From NCBI GenBank assembly GCA_024509875.1, contig JAMPIV010012157.1:1-64000 (forward strand): 64,000 nucleotides of DNA, read 5' to 3'. Positions 9,072-18,802 of the stretch are shown piece by piece (within the stretch, counting starts at the first letter, position 1; each line of letters opens with the position of its first letter). Source of the stretch: Oreohelix idahoensis. Lineage: Eukaryota; Mollusca; Gastropoda; Stylommatophora; Oreohelicidae. The notes under the pieces are model-generated. The model did no database searches. It was not told the DNA's origin and saw only the letters and a program-made list of their open reading frames with translations. The translations under genes were made by a program, and so were the position numbers.

Positions 9072-11705
9072 ATGTCTTTTACGCTTGAATCTTTCCCTTG
9101 TCCTAATGAGAAGATCGACACTTGGCTAGAGAAATTTGAAAAAATTGCAACTCTGTACGGTTTAGAGAGGTCGCGTTGGAACATGAAGCTTTCCCAGGCT
9201 TTGAAAAGTTCTGCGTATGATGTTTACGCCAAACTGGAAAGCAGCCAACAAGACAACTATGATCTGTTGAAGAAAGCGTTACTGGAGCGCTTTGAAATGA
9301 ACGCTCGCAAATTTTTGCAACTGTTTCGCAACAGCCGGAAAGAGAATTCTGAAACTTTTCAGCAGTTCTCGTCTCGTTTGAAGGGTTATCTGACAAAGTG
9401 CCTAGAGCTCTCACAGCTCCCCTCTACCTATGAAGGTCTTGAGGAATTTGTTTTAACAGAACAAATAAAGAACACATTGTCTGCAGATACCCGGAGATTT
9501 CTAGCTGAGCAGGGTGCAGAAAAGCTCGAAGACATCTTACAGAAGTCTGAGCGTTATCAAAATGCGCTGGCTGAACTACCGGCCACAAAACGGAAACCGA
9601 CAGAGGAGCATTTTCGAAAAAATAATCTAGAGCATTCTTCTCAGGCTTCTAACTCGAATAACCACAGAGAAACTGGACCTCAAAACCCCCCTCCTGAAAA
9701 ATCCAAGTTCTACAAGAACAAGTACCCCAACCACCCCAAACAGTCTGATCAACCCGACCGCCCTACATGGCAGCGTAGCCAGAAAGGACAAGGTGGCAAA
9801 GGGAGAACCCCTGAGCACGGGACATATGATCAGACCGAGCACACCGAGCCTAAACGCATCGGATGCTTATTGACAGTCTCGCAAGGCGGAATTATTGACA
9901 GTGATTCCCAACCTGTTGGGGATACACCCTCAACGCGAGGTTCTGTTACTTTGAACGGTTCTCAAACTTCTTGCTTATTTGACACGGGGCTTTCTTACCA
10001 GTGCAATGTTGCCAGAAACCTGGTTAAACCCGGTCAAGAGACAGGAGAGACCGTCAAACTTTGTGGAGTTCGTAAGAGTGATGCACCTACAGCGCTTCCC
10101 ATCGCATTGGTGGAGATACACTCTGACTTTGTCAGAGGTGTGATCAAAGCGGCTGTTATGGATGATCCCATATACCCAGTCATACTTGGCGGGAGATACG
10201 TGTGTATTGGTAAACCGGAAGAGCCGATTGTGGCAGCAGTAACTACAAGAGGGCAAACCAAGAAGGAACGGGAGCCTGCGCCGAATTTGTTACCCATGGA
10301 ACTTAAAGAAGCGCAATACAAGGACCCTACTTTGGCACCCTGCTTTAGGAAACTGCCCATGGCTAAGGAACCCAAACAGCACGGGGACATTTTTTCTAAG
10401 GATGGCGTACTTTATCGGAGAACGGGCAAGCCTGACCAAGGGTACAACCAGCTCCTAGTACCGAAACAGTACAGAAGCCAAATCCTAGAAATGGGGCACT
10501 CTCTTCCCTTCAGCGGACACATGGGACAGAACGCCACAAACCAACGTATAACCACTCATTATTGGTGGCCAGGAGTAAACACTGATATTATCAGGTACGT
10601 CAAATCTTGTGCCCAGTGCCAACGTGTACCACCCAAGCAACGGACACCCCCAGTCCACATGGGTGAAATGCCAATAGTGGGAACACCATTCGAACGGGTT
10701 GTGATCGACATTTTAGGGCCTTTCGAAAGGACTAAAAGAAGGAACAGGTTTATCCTGACCTTAGTCGATACATGCACTTTATGGGCAGAAGCTATCCCGC
10801 TAACATGCGCAGATGCCAAGCGTGTCGCAGAAGCCCTCGTGCAGATTTTCACTCGGTTGGGATTCCCGCAGCAAGTGTTGACGGATAACGGATCTCCATA
10901 CCGAAACCTGTTGATGGATGAGATCGTTAAGATCTTGAGGACCCAATACATCCACACTAAGCCATATACTCCGACCGGAAATGGGCTCGTGGAACGTGCT
11001 AATGGAAACCTCAACATGCTGCTAAGTAAACTGGCACAAGTGAAACCTGAAGATTGGGACCTTTGTATTCCTGGAGCTTTATTTGGCTACAGAGAATCTC
11101 CTCATACTTCCACAGGATTTCCGCCAGCGACACTCTTATTCGGCAGACCCATTAAGGGCCCGCTTGAAGCCTTACTTCAGTCTCTGACAGACGAGAAGGC
11201 GGATGAGACAGTTGTCTCAGCAAGTAAATATGTGTCGGTTTTAAAGGAAAGGTTGAAACTAGGGTGGGACCTAGCAACGACTAACTTTAAGCGAGCACGC
11301 ACCAAGCACGCTAACCGATACAGGAAAGTCGCGAAAGAGAGAGAACTGGAAACAGGAGAGAAAGTTTTGGTGTTCCTCCCTACCGAGAACAACCAACTGA
11401 AGATCGGATGGCAAGGGCCGTTTACCGTCCTGAAAAAGATGTCTAAGGCTAACTACCAGATATCTATTCAAGGAAAGGAAAAGGTTTTCCATTTAAATCT
11501 CTTAAAGAGATACTTGGAAAGACCAGTGCCGACCTCCGACCATCTCCTGACGATCGCCAGAGCTGACGAAGATGATGATAGTGGCAGGGATATTCCACCG
11601 CTATCACAGGAAATCTTTCAAAAATGTCAGAAGCGGCGACGCTCTTTCAAGCGCGCATGGGAGACATTCCAGAGGAAGGAAACTTTGGGGAGTAGACTTG
11701 AGTAG
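9072..11705 (+). CDS. Gag core, protease and integrase polyprotein (element B)
   Basis: 877 codons uninterrupted. Residues 1-165: SCAN-like Gag core (YGLERSRWNMKLSQAL, LLERFEMNARKFLQLFRNS). Residues 175-260: Pro/Lys/Gln-rich basic linker without a CCHC zinc knuckle. Residues 290-385: retropepsin with DTG at 9981-9989 and ILGGRY downstream. Residues 475-520: H2C2 zinc domain (H, H, CAQC). Residues 540-740: integrase core with D at 10707, D at 10884 and E at 10992, giving 35 residues between the second D and E. Residues 775-815: GPF module (IGWQGPFTVL, then LNLLKRYLE). The frame ends 60 residues later with no RT or RNase H. It begins in frame with the upstream coiled coil, apart from one stop. 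Confidence 0.92.
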   Translation: MSFTLESFPCPNEKIDTWLEKFEKIATLYGLERSRWNMKLSQALKSSAYDVYAKLESSQQDNYDLLKKALLERFEMNARKFLQLFRNSRKENSETFQQFSSRLKGYLTKCLELSQLPSTYEGLEEFVLTEQIKNTLSADTRRFLAEQGAEKLEDILQKSERYQNALAELPATKRKPTEEHFRKNNLEHSSQASNSNNHRETGPQNPPPEKSKFYKNKYPNHPKQSDQPDRPTWQRSQKGQGGKGRTPEHGTYDQTEHTEPKRIGCLLTVSQGGIIDSDSQPVGDTPSTRGSVTLNGSQTSCLFDTGLSYQCNVARNLVKPGQETGETVKLCGVRKSDAPTALPIALVEIHSDFVRGVIKAAVMDDPIYPVILGGRYVCIGKPEEPIVAAVTTRGQTKKEREPAPNLLPMELKEAQYKDPTLAPCFRKLPMAKEPKQHGDIFSKDGVLYRRTGKPDQGYNQLLVPKQYRSQILEMGHSLPFSGHMGQNATNQRITTHYWWPGVNTDIIRYVKSCAQCQRVPPKQRTPPVHMGEMPIVGTPFERVVIDILGPFERTKRRNRFILTLVDTCTLWAEAIPLTCADAKRVAEALVQIFTRLGFPQQVLTDNGSPYRNLLMDEIVKILRTQYIHTKPYTPTGNGLVERANGNLNMLLSKLAQVKPEDWDLCIPGALFGYRESPHTSTGFPPATLLFGRPIKGPLEALLQSLTDEKADETVVSASKYVSVLKERLKLGWDLATTNFKRARTKHANRYRKVAKERELETGEKVLVFLPTENNQLKIGWQGPFTVLKKMSKANYQISIQGKEKVFHLNLLKRYLERPVPTSDHLLTIARADEDDDSGRDIPPLSQEIFQKCQKRRRSFKRAWETFQRKETLGSRLE

Positions 11706-11831
11706 GAATTGGAGAGAGATGGAGGGGGAAGATGAGAGAGAAGAAGACAGACACCCTGAAGCTACGGTTATAGGAAATTTAATTCCATAACGTAGACATG
11801 GAGTGCTTCCATATCTTAAGGGGGGACGTCC
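11706..11831 (+). other. 3' non-coding tail and polypurine tract of element B
   Basis: Short tail that includes the plus-strand primer tract AAGGGGGGAC at 11818-11827, followed by GTCC and the LTR start TGTCACG at 11832. Element C has the equivalent tract at 50092-50106. Confidence 0.75.
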
Positions 11832-14396
11832 TGTCACGTGGGTCTTTATATCATTAAATTGCCTACATCTTCTTCCTATTCTCTCACCCAAATCCTTTCA
11901 TTTTATTATCTTTCCTTACTTGTTTTTCCTGTATTTTTCGCATCACTCGTTTGCGAAAAATATTTTCTTCAGTATTCTAAAACTTTACCGGGGTTTTTTT
12001 CTCATACTGGGATACGTAATTCTATTACATAGATGTCAGTCTCTGCCGGTCGAACCATAGCTGTGAATATACAGTTCTCGCCAGACATACGTCTGCAGTT
12101 TCCCCGGTCAGAGCGCGGCCCGACCGGATTTCTGGGCCTGGGGTGTGAGAAATTCGTTTCGCTGGACATGAGCAGACTTTTGGTCTACCAGTTTCACCTG
12201 ACACTAACGTAGGTGCTAAAACTGCCAACCCGCTTTCGCCCAGAGCAGACGGTTGTCTGAGATTTGAAACTGACACGCGTACATCTTGGTCAGTAGGTGG
12301 CAGTTACGACATGTTAGGTGTTAAACGTATCGTTTAAGCCGGAAAGGGGAGAGCATTTCGTTCTACGAAATAATAGTTCATCCTTTGTCTGGTTTAAAAT
12401 ATTAAACCTAGTTTGAAACTTTATCTTCATTCTTTCTCTATAATCGCAGTAGACAGGTGGTTCGCGAAGAGTAGAGCTGTATAAGCGAAGTTTCTTAGTT
12501 TGTTGCGACAATTTGTCGAACTTCTAGACTTCCATAAATATAAGCGTATAATTCTTAATTGTGCGATACCCTGTAGTGCTGTGTTTGAGGTAATATATAT
12601 TATATCTAGTATTTTGTGAAATGATAAAGTGTTAAGTCGCTTATTTCATTTTTAACTAGTTTCTTTTGAACAGAGTGCTTAATTTGTAGTTTGTTATATT
12701 CTCTAAGTCGACGAGTTACAGTGGAAATACATAATAAATTATATCTTAGCTTACTAAAACTAGTAGCTATAAGGAATTTAATTTAACGGTTAATACTCAG
12801 TCGAGAATATTTTATATCAAACTTATAAAATGCTAGATGCGACATCAGTGAATAGTGACGGAATACGCACCATATTCCTAATTCCTGATGATCGATTTTA
12901 TATAACTTATTTCACCGGAGGTTTAAATAATAAGTCAAGCTGTAGGCTTGCTGTTTTAAATGTAAGTTATATTGAGTACATATATGTAAATTATTTGATA
13001 TGTGTTCTTTCTTTTATATAGTGAAACGGTGGTACCCAACTTGCCAGCGTTTAGTAGCCTGAGAGACATATTTGTGTGAAGCATAGACAGTTCCTATCTT
13101 TAACCACGTGGGTGTTTTTGTGTTTCAAGTAACACTGATCTGACAGTGCTTATGCCATCAGAGAGAGACAGTAATAGCACTCCCACTAACGTTTTCTAAG
13201 GACTAGAAATATATATTGGGCTTTTGAGCCAGTTCATATTGCTCCACAAATTTAGATGTACATGCTACCTGGCGGCGAGAATATTACAAGAATCACAGTA
13301 ACATTCCGACAGAGATTGTAACTAGTATTGTGGTGACCAAATATAGTACCTGCCTGATAGAAGACACCGATCTGACATTCATTAAATCCTAGAATCCAAA
13401 GCTAATGACATTGTGCTCGGCTAACTTTCGTGCCTGGACAATATTTTATGTGACTTAATCAGACATTCGAAAACTTAGAACACCCAAGAAATCGTTCCCT
13501 GAGAGTTTAGTACGTCTTTTGGAACTGGGGATTTCTTGGTCAAGGACTGCATTTTCGGGTCTGAGTGAAGGTCCTAGAATTATTATGTTCCCAGAGGCAG
13601 CGAGCAAAGTTGTGAGTATAACTGTGTACCCATGGCCATGGCTGAATGAATGAGTGTACGCAGATCAGAGTGTTATTTTACAGTTGTATATTGTCACTCA
13701 TTTACTGTCTTAATTCTTTTTGTTTAACCTGCAGAATTTGTTACTATTTGCTAGAGTTTCTTTACTTCTTAGGCTAAATCAGATTATTCAACTCTGTGCA
13801 TACATTTACGAGAAAAGAAGAAAAACTCTTAGCCTCAACCCTACGTATCTATAACTCTTGCCATCATCTGTTCTCTTAACGGGGCTGTGGGCTAAACCTA
13901 GAGTAAGATTCTAACGGGCTATCATCCTTGTAGCATTTTCTTAAATTTTATGACTATTTGCATATGTTTTTCCTTGATGTAATTTTTGGTGTTGTGAGAA
14001 GATTTTGTTTAGATGATAATAATAAAATCTCTCTTGAACTAAATCAGTGCGTTGGTCAGCTCGTTCAAATAATATATATTCATGGTTATAGATTTCCCAC
14101 GTCTGTGTGTTTAACTGTCGTCACGTGTATGTGCGTGCCTGTGAGTAGATAGAGATTTATGTAATATATATCTGTGGTTTAGACTGTCTGACACTTTAAA
14201 AACAGGCGTAGAAGATAGGTGAGAGAGAGAAGATTATCTCGATTCTCAAAGACAGCCTCTATATCACATTCTATCATCTCACGTGTGGAAATTCTATTGT
14301 TTGTTTCACCAGCTCACACTGTGACTATCACTCATTCCAACCTATTCAGAAGAGACCAACCCAAGTCTTAATTCTCCTATCTAAAAATCTACGACA
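11832..14396 (+). repeat. 3' LTR of element B, complete
   Basis: 2,565 bp from TGTCACGTGGG to CTACGACA, bounded TG...CA. It is about 870 bp longer than the related C-family LTR (1.69 kb); much of the extra lies in 13020-13950. Short open frames inside (for example 12830-13021) recur in the left LTR and have no coding character. Confidence 0.9.
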
Positions 14397-14619
14397 CTCA
14401 CCTATCTGGTATTTTCCGACATAAGACGAATTCCTCCAATCCTCCTCTAAAAATAATACTAATAAACATTAATAACAAATAATTACTAATAACAGAGGTA
14501 AGCAATGTAACAAACTAACATACCAGTCTATTAACAATACCATTATATACCAGTACTGCGTAACGGGTTTGAAAAAAAAATATTAAAATTATTGCCTATT
14601 AGGTAAAAGGGTGGGAGCC
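14397..14619. other. Unassigned flank
   Basis: AT-rich DNA to the right of element B, with an A run near 14570. I see no gene, promoter or known repeat here. Confidence 0.5.
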
Positions 14620-15678
14620 TGTTAAGGTCCAAAGGGAAGTGATCCTTAGTATGTGGGTTGAACAGTGTGAATTTAGAGTTGTGGCTTTTGTGGACTTGTT
14701 TAATTGTGAGTTGTTTAAACATTTATATGTTAGAAAACAGAGTGTACAGAAAACGTCGTGAGCGCTAGTCAGTTAGTTATTCTGTACTAGTTTCGGCCGG
14801 CTGTGAATAGCTCACGGCTAGTCCGTGAACAGCCGAGTCCGGTGACTGTTTGGCGGGAGATGTGTGATCCCGGGCAGTCTATGTTTGGGCGTGTACTGAT
14901 AGTCAGCCCTGTGTCTTGTGTGTGTTCCCAGGGTAGTGTACGGGAACGATGTTTGGCCATTTTTCGAGGTGTACCATTATTTGCCTATGTTAGGTGTGAT
15001 TATCTGCAGATAAGAGAAGATAAGGTGTACTTTATGTTAAGGACATGTTCAGGGGCCTTGGTATCTACAGGCCGATGTTTGAATCATATTTACCTCCCTG
15101 ATAGATTTCTATTGTGCAGGAACGGCGCTAGGAGATGGTAAGGCCATTGTTCCTTGTGGAGGGAGAGTTTTTCTGGTGAATGTACTTTATTTAAAGAGAT
15201 TATAAGGCCAGGATTTGTGCAGGCCAGATTACTTGTAGACTGCAGAGCGGACAGTCTTTTGAGTATATATATATTTAAGCCTGTGTGGCGTTTTGTAACT
15301 GCAGTATCAGCAGTCGTTCTGGTGGAACATTAGAACTGCGAGTATATATATAGATTTAAGCCTGTGCGGCGTTTTGGTAACTGCAGTGTATGCAGTCGTT
15401 GAAGTATTCCTATAGATTTAAGCCTGTGTGGCGTTTTGTAACTGCAGTATCAGCAGTCGTTCTGGTGGATTTACTGATGTAACATTAGAACTGCGATGTA
15501 AACAGGGTTTACATCATACTGAACAGCTGTGACATGCTGCGCAATTGATTATTATTGGTTTGTGTATGCTGTTGTACCTGTGTAGTGTATCGTACCGGAT
15601 TGATGTTGCTGTGTGAATAAATTATGTGCTGTCAATTGGAAATGAACACTAGTCTGATTCGTTGATCTATGCTTGACA
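14620..15678 (+). repeat. Possible solo LTR
   Basis: Starts TGTTAAGG and ends GCTTGACA, has TATA-like runs near 15265 and 15342, and an AATAAA at about 15617 some 60 bp before the end. These fit an LTR, but the flanks (GAGCC and GTACA) are not a target-site duplication. It could equally be part of another repeat. A frame at 14803-15141 shows no recognisable domain. Confidence 0.25.
15262..15475 (+). repeat. Three diverged copies of a promoter-like unit
   Basis: Three copies, each with a TATATATA or TATAG lead-in, then TTTAAGCCTGTGTGGCG, then a GTAACTGCAGT-containing block and GCAGTCGTT. Spacing is irregular (about 70-85 bp). The TATA-plus-downstream arrangement suggests repeated promoter modules inside the possible LTR. 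Confidence 0.6.
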
Positions 15679-15892
15679 GTACAGGGTGAGTGACTGTACC
15701 CTTCATACCACTCACTACAGACTCTATACACAGTGACAGTACACTGCTAGCCCATTTATCATCTGCTCTGTGTGGGCGCATGTACTCCAACAGTCTAATC
15801 ACTTCGACAGAGATATACTCTTACCAGCCCTACTTAAACACTGAGACTTTATCAGTGGTGGCCTGTTCTAAAAAAAAGAACGAATTTATCAG
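15679..15892. other. Unassigned spacer
   Basis: No gene or repeat recognised between the possible LTR and the SINE head. Confidence 0.4.
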
Positions 15893-16276
15893 AGCCGCGC
15901 TGGTGTAATGGTTACAACGTTGTACTGGCGACCAGGTTTTCAAGATTCAAGCCCGGGCGTCGGCGCTTGAAGGAGTGTCAACGACCGGCATTTTGACTGA
16001 ATAATCTGAACGGCTCCTGAGATAAACCCTCTGTGGATGGGAAGGAGCGAAGCTCCTGACCGGGTTGGAAGGAAAGTCCTCAGGTTCCCCAGCCTCGCAA
16101 TGACATGTCATTGGGCCGAAGGGCTGAAAGCCCAAGTGCCGCTGGTTAAGGTAAAAAAAAAGGTAAAAGGGTGCCCAAACACCAAAAGCCTAGATGCCCT
16201 TCTTATCTTAATTCGGCCCTGCATACATCTGTTGAAGGCCTATGCCCCTTGGGGATTTAACGGGTAATGAATGAAT
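15893..16276 (+). mobile_element. tRNA-derived SINE sharing its tail with a LINE
   Basis: About 385 bp. The head has an RNA polymerase III A box (TGGTGTAATGG, 15901-15911) and B box (GATTCAAGCCC, 15944-15954) in tRNA-like spacing. A central unrelated body follows, with the short hairpin GGAGCGAAGCTCC near 16043. The last about 48 bp, from GTTGAAGGCCTATGCCCC to the TGAATGAATT tail, closely match the 3' end of the RTE-3 LINE at 35755-35802. That suggests this LINE's enzyme mobilises the SINE. It is not a functional tRNA gene: the acceptor ends do not pair. Confidence 0.8.
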
Positions 16277-16849
16277 TAATGTACTAACTATCCTGCTCTA
16301 GGAAGTAACTGTTTGCACTATTAGCACTGGGTTCGCTGCTTGCCTCGAACCTTGGATCAACTAGCTCGCTCAATATTCGTTGGGCAGCCACGGGAATCGA
16401 CCTTGACCTAACGACGTCTGTCATGCTAAGAGTACACACCCATTTGTCTCCATCTGTTTGTCTGCATTATTTATAAATCGGATTTTCCCCATTTCACAAA
16501 TCTATTTTACCTATCCTTCTTAATGGGGGAAGGGGAAGGTGCTGCACGCGCTCGCTGGGGTAGAGCTGGCTATTGGGCGGCGCGAGCGGTGGGGGTGAGC
16601 AGGGCGCCGTATATGGGGGAGGCATCGAAATTCATTAAACAATAATAAAAACATTAAAATTCTAAATAAACAAGAAAAATGAAACACAAATTGTCACAGT
16701 AAATAATTATTTGTTTACTAGCAATAACCGTCAATATTGACGGAAGTAAATCACAAACTGTAATATATTTTAAAAATATTTTTTTTAATTCAATACAAAA
16801 TTTCTTTGATAACAACATTTTTTTTGAAAGTGCGTGGAATTGTTTCAAA
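16277..16849. other. Unassigned region with a GC-rich patch
   Basis: Nothing coding is seen. A locally GC-rich stretch lies at about 16525-16620 and stands out from its AT-rich surroundings; its origin is unknown. Confidence 0.4.
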
Positions 16850-17060
16850 GAATGTTCCCTGATAAAAAGCGTTTTTAACAAAAACCTTCAAGTTTTCATG
16901 ATTTGTTCCTCGTGTGAGGGCGACGTAGAGCTGGCCGTGTCCGAAAACTGGTTCAGGAAGGAAAACTTCTACGTGATCAAAATATGTCCTTGCGCCTTAT
17001 TGATCGTCATTGCAAATAATAAATCACTGGGAATTGACTACGTCCCATTACAATTTTGTC
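16850..17060 (-). pseudogene. Helitron/PIF1-type helicase C-terminal remnant
   Basis: The minus strand encodes AMTINKAQGH at about 16990-17025 and, one frame over, VFLPEPVFGHGQLYVALTR at about 16905-16965. These are the last conserved motifs (V and VI) of superfamily 1 PIF1-like helicases, in the form typical of Helitron RepHel proteins. The frame breaks between the two motifs, so this is a relic. Residues after the second motif (HENLKVFVKN) continue the expected C-terminus. A cellular PIF1 is less likely than a Helitron in this setting, but the Rep domain and Helitron ends were not seen. Confidence 0.7.
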
Positions 17061-17512
17061 TTGAAGAAACAATCAAAAACTTACATTTTAAGGGTATTTT
17101 TAACAAAATGATGTGTTAAATCCGTGTTCTCATGAAACTGTGTTCTACACCGACTTTTCTTCGTTGAGTGTTACTATTTTCGGGAGAGTGCATATACGGG
17201 AAACAATACAATTAATGTCTAACTTTCAACCACAGTTGCATCCCTTAGATGTGACCGACGTTCAAACGGCGAGAATTATGGAGTTTGATGATATGAAAGT
17301 GGGCGCCATCACTAGACATACCACCACCCAGAAACCCACCTTCAGATATTGTGAGACACGCCAGCGGTTTTAGAAGGCCTATCATCAAAAACAGAATATA
17401 ATACACCGAATTCAAATGTATTTGTACACAATAGAACATTGACAACGTGAATTTAATACAGAACTTAAGTCGCGTTGAAAATAACATTTTCACAAACATA
17501 ATTAAAATGAAG
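17061..17512. other. Unassigned region
   Basis: May include further decayed Helitron sequence on the minus strand, but I find no motif in it. No other feature. Confidence 0.4.
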
Positions 17513-17749
17513 CAATAGCATAGTGGTTCCCAAACTTTCTTCTCTGGGCCACACTTTCGGAATGAAAATTTGCTCGCGCGACACTCAGTTTTAATGGTAA
17601 GAAATACCTTCCACACAAAAAAATCAATGATTGCAGTGCCTTATTCATAACATAGAACATACCTACTTTATAAAATGATTATAAGACATCCAGAAAGTAC
17701 AAAATAATACAGCTACATAAAAACATGATTCATTCACAAAATATACAAA

Positions 17750-17915
17750 TTCAATGAGAGGTATGAGTTTGTTTTTGTCGGTAATCTCATTTATATTAGG
17801 TCTTATTTGAGACAAACAAACTCTCATCTCATCAACACAAAGAAGTCTTTCTCTTTTCTGGTCTTTGATATTTGTCAGAGCTGAAAATCCTTGTTCACAA
17901 CAATATGTCGTAGAG
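17750..17915 (-). pseudogene. hAT transposase C-terminal fragment
   Basis: About 50 residues in one frame: CEQGFSALTNIKDQKRERL then VDEMRVCLSQIRPNI. This resembles the end of the dimerisation region of ZBED5/SCAND3-like hAT transposases. The rest of the protein, including the zinc finger and most catalytic residues, is absent. The fragment lies within the inverted repeats of the surrounding hAT element, which supports the call. Confidence 0.72.
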
Positions 17916-17959
17916 AACTGTTTCTGTTTGATATAAAAAGAATTATATTACCGAATAAG

Positions 17960-18530
17960 ATCTGAAACATTCTGGAAAATTCTATGGGCTTCTTTACATA
18001 TATTTCACATATTATATCACATGAAACATTCTGGAAAATTATATGGTCTTCTTTACATATATTTCACATATTATATCACATGAAATATTCTGGAAAATTC
18101 TATGGGCTTCTTTACATATATTTCACATATTATATCACATGAAACATTCTGGAAAATTCTATGGGCTTCTATACATATATTTCACATATTATATCACATG
18201 AAACATTCTGGAAAATTCTATGGGCTTCTTTACATATATTTCACATATTATATCACATGAAACATTCTGGAAAATTCTATGGGCATATATTTTCATTTTA
18301 CATTCTATATTTCTTTACATATTTATATTATTTCACACATTTTGGAAAATCTATGGGCATTCTGGAAAATTCTATGGGCTTCATTACATATATTTCACAT
18401 ATTATATCACATGAAATATTCTGGAAAATTATATGGGCTTCTTTACATATATTTTACATATTATATCACATGAAACATTCTGGAAAATGCTATGGGCATC
18501 TTTACATATATTTCACATATTAGATCACAG
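17960..18530 (+). repeat. 59-bp tandem array inside the hAT element
   Basis: Roughly nine copies of a 59-bp unit containing CATTCTGGAAAATTCTATGG and TTTCACATATTATATCACAT. Most copies are near identical; a disturbed stretch lies at about 18280-18350. The open frames across it are by-products of the repeat. Confidence 0.9.
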
Positions 18531-18802
18531 GTAACAACATAAATAAAGTAAATAAGGAAATGACCTTCGTGTTTATTTTTGGTGTATGAATTTTTTTTTA
18601 AATATCTCTTAATCCTTGATTATCTTTGAATTTCCCGCCATACCTGCCATCCTCTCGTGCTATACCAGGTGTGGCACGCCTCACCGTTGGGAACTACTGC
18701 AGTAGCAGAAGACTAAATGAATCTACTAAACCCATAATTCCTAATAAATGAAAGATGCTCAGTTTTCATACACTTTAACATTTATTATAAAATCATATAA
18801 CC

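Larger units (their letters stand above)
6208..14396 (+). mobile_element. Ty3/Gypsy element B, Gag-protease-integrase only, no RT
   Basis: Plus-strand LTR element with a 5'-truncated left LTR, primer-binding site, about 0.8 kb leader, one long Gag-protease-integrase reading frame, polypurine tract and complete right LTR. Only 126 bp separate the end of the coding region from the right LTR, so there is no room for RT and RNase H. The shared parts of the two LTRs differ at roughly 14 positions in 1.6 kb, which indicates a recent insertion. Element C (36003-51799) has the same RT-less plan, so the loss predates both copies. Confidence 0.9.
17521..18699 (-). mobile_element. hAT DNA transposon, internally deleted
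   Basis: Left end TAGTGGTTCCCAA and right end, inverted, CAGTAGTTCCCAA form about 13-bp terminal inverted repeats of the hAT type. Flanking 8-mers CAATAGCA (17513-17520) and CAGTAGCA (18700-18707) differ by one base, fitting the 8-bp duplication of this superfamily. Inside are the C-terminal end of a transposase on the minus strand and a 59-bp tandem array. At 1.18 kb it is too short to be autonomous. Confidence 0.82.

Noticed and set aside
12830..13021. A 63-codon frame also present at 6240-6431.
   Set aside because: Within the element B LTRs; conserved only because the LTRs are copies.
14803..15141. A 112-codon frame as a possible small gene.
   Set aside because: No domain, no homologous frame elsewhere in the window, and it lies in LTR-like DNA; a chance frame is more likely.
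15893..15965. A possible true tRNA gene.
   Set aside because: A and B boxes are present but the acceptor stem does not pair and a SINE body and LINE-like tail follow.
18161..18523. A 120-codon frame rich in aromatic and Ile residues.
   Set aside because: Produced by the 59-bp tandem array inside the hAT element; the same happens in other phases.
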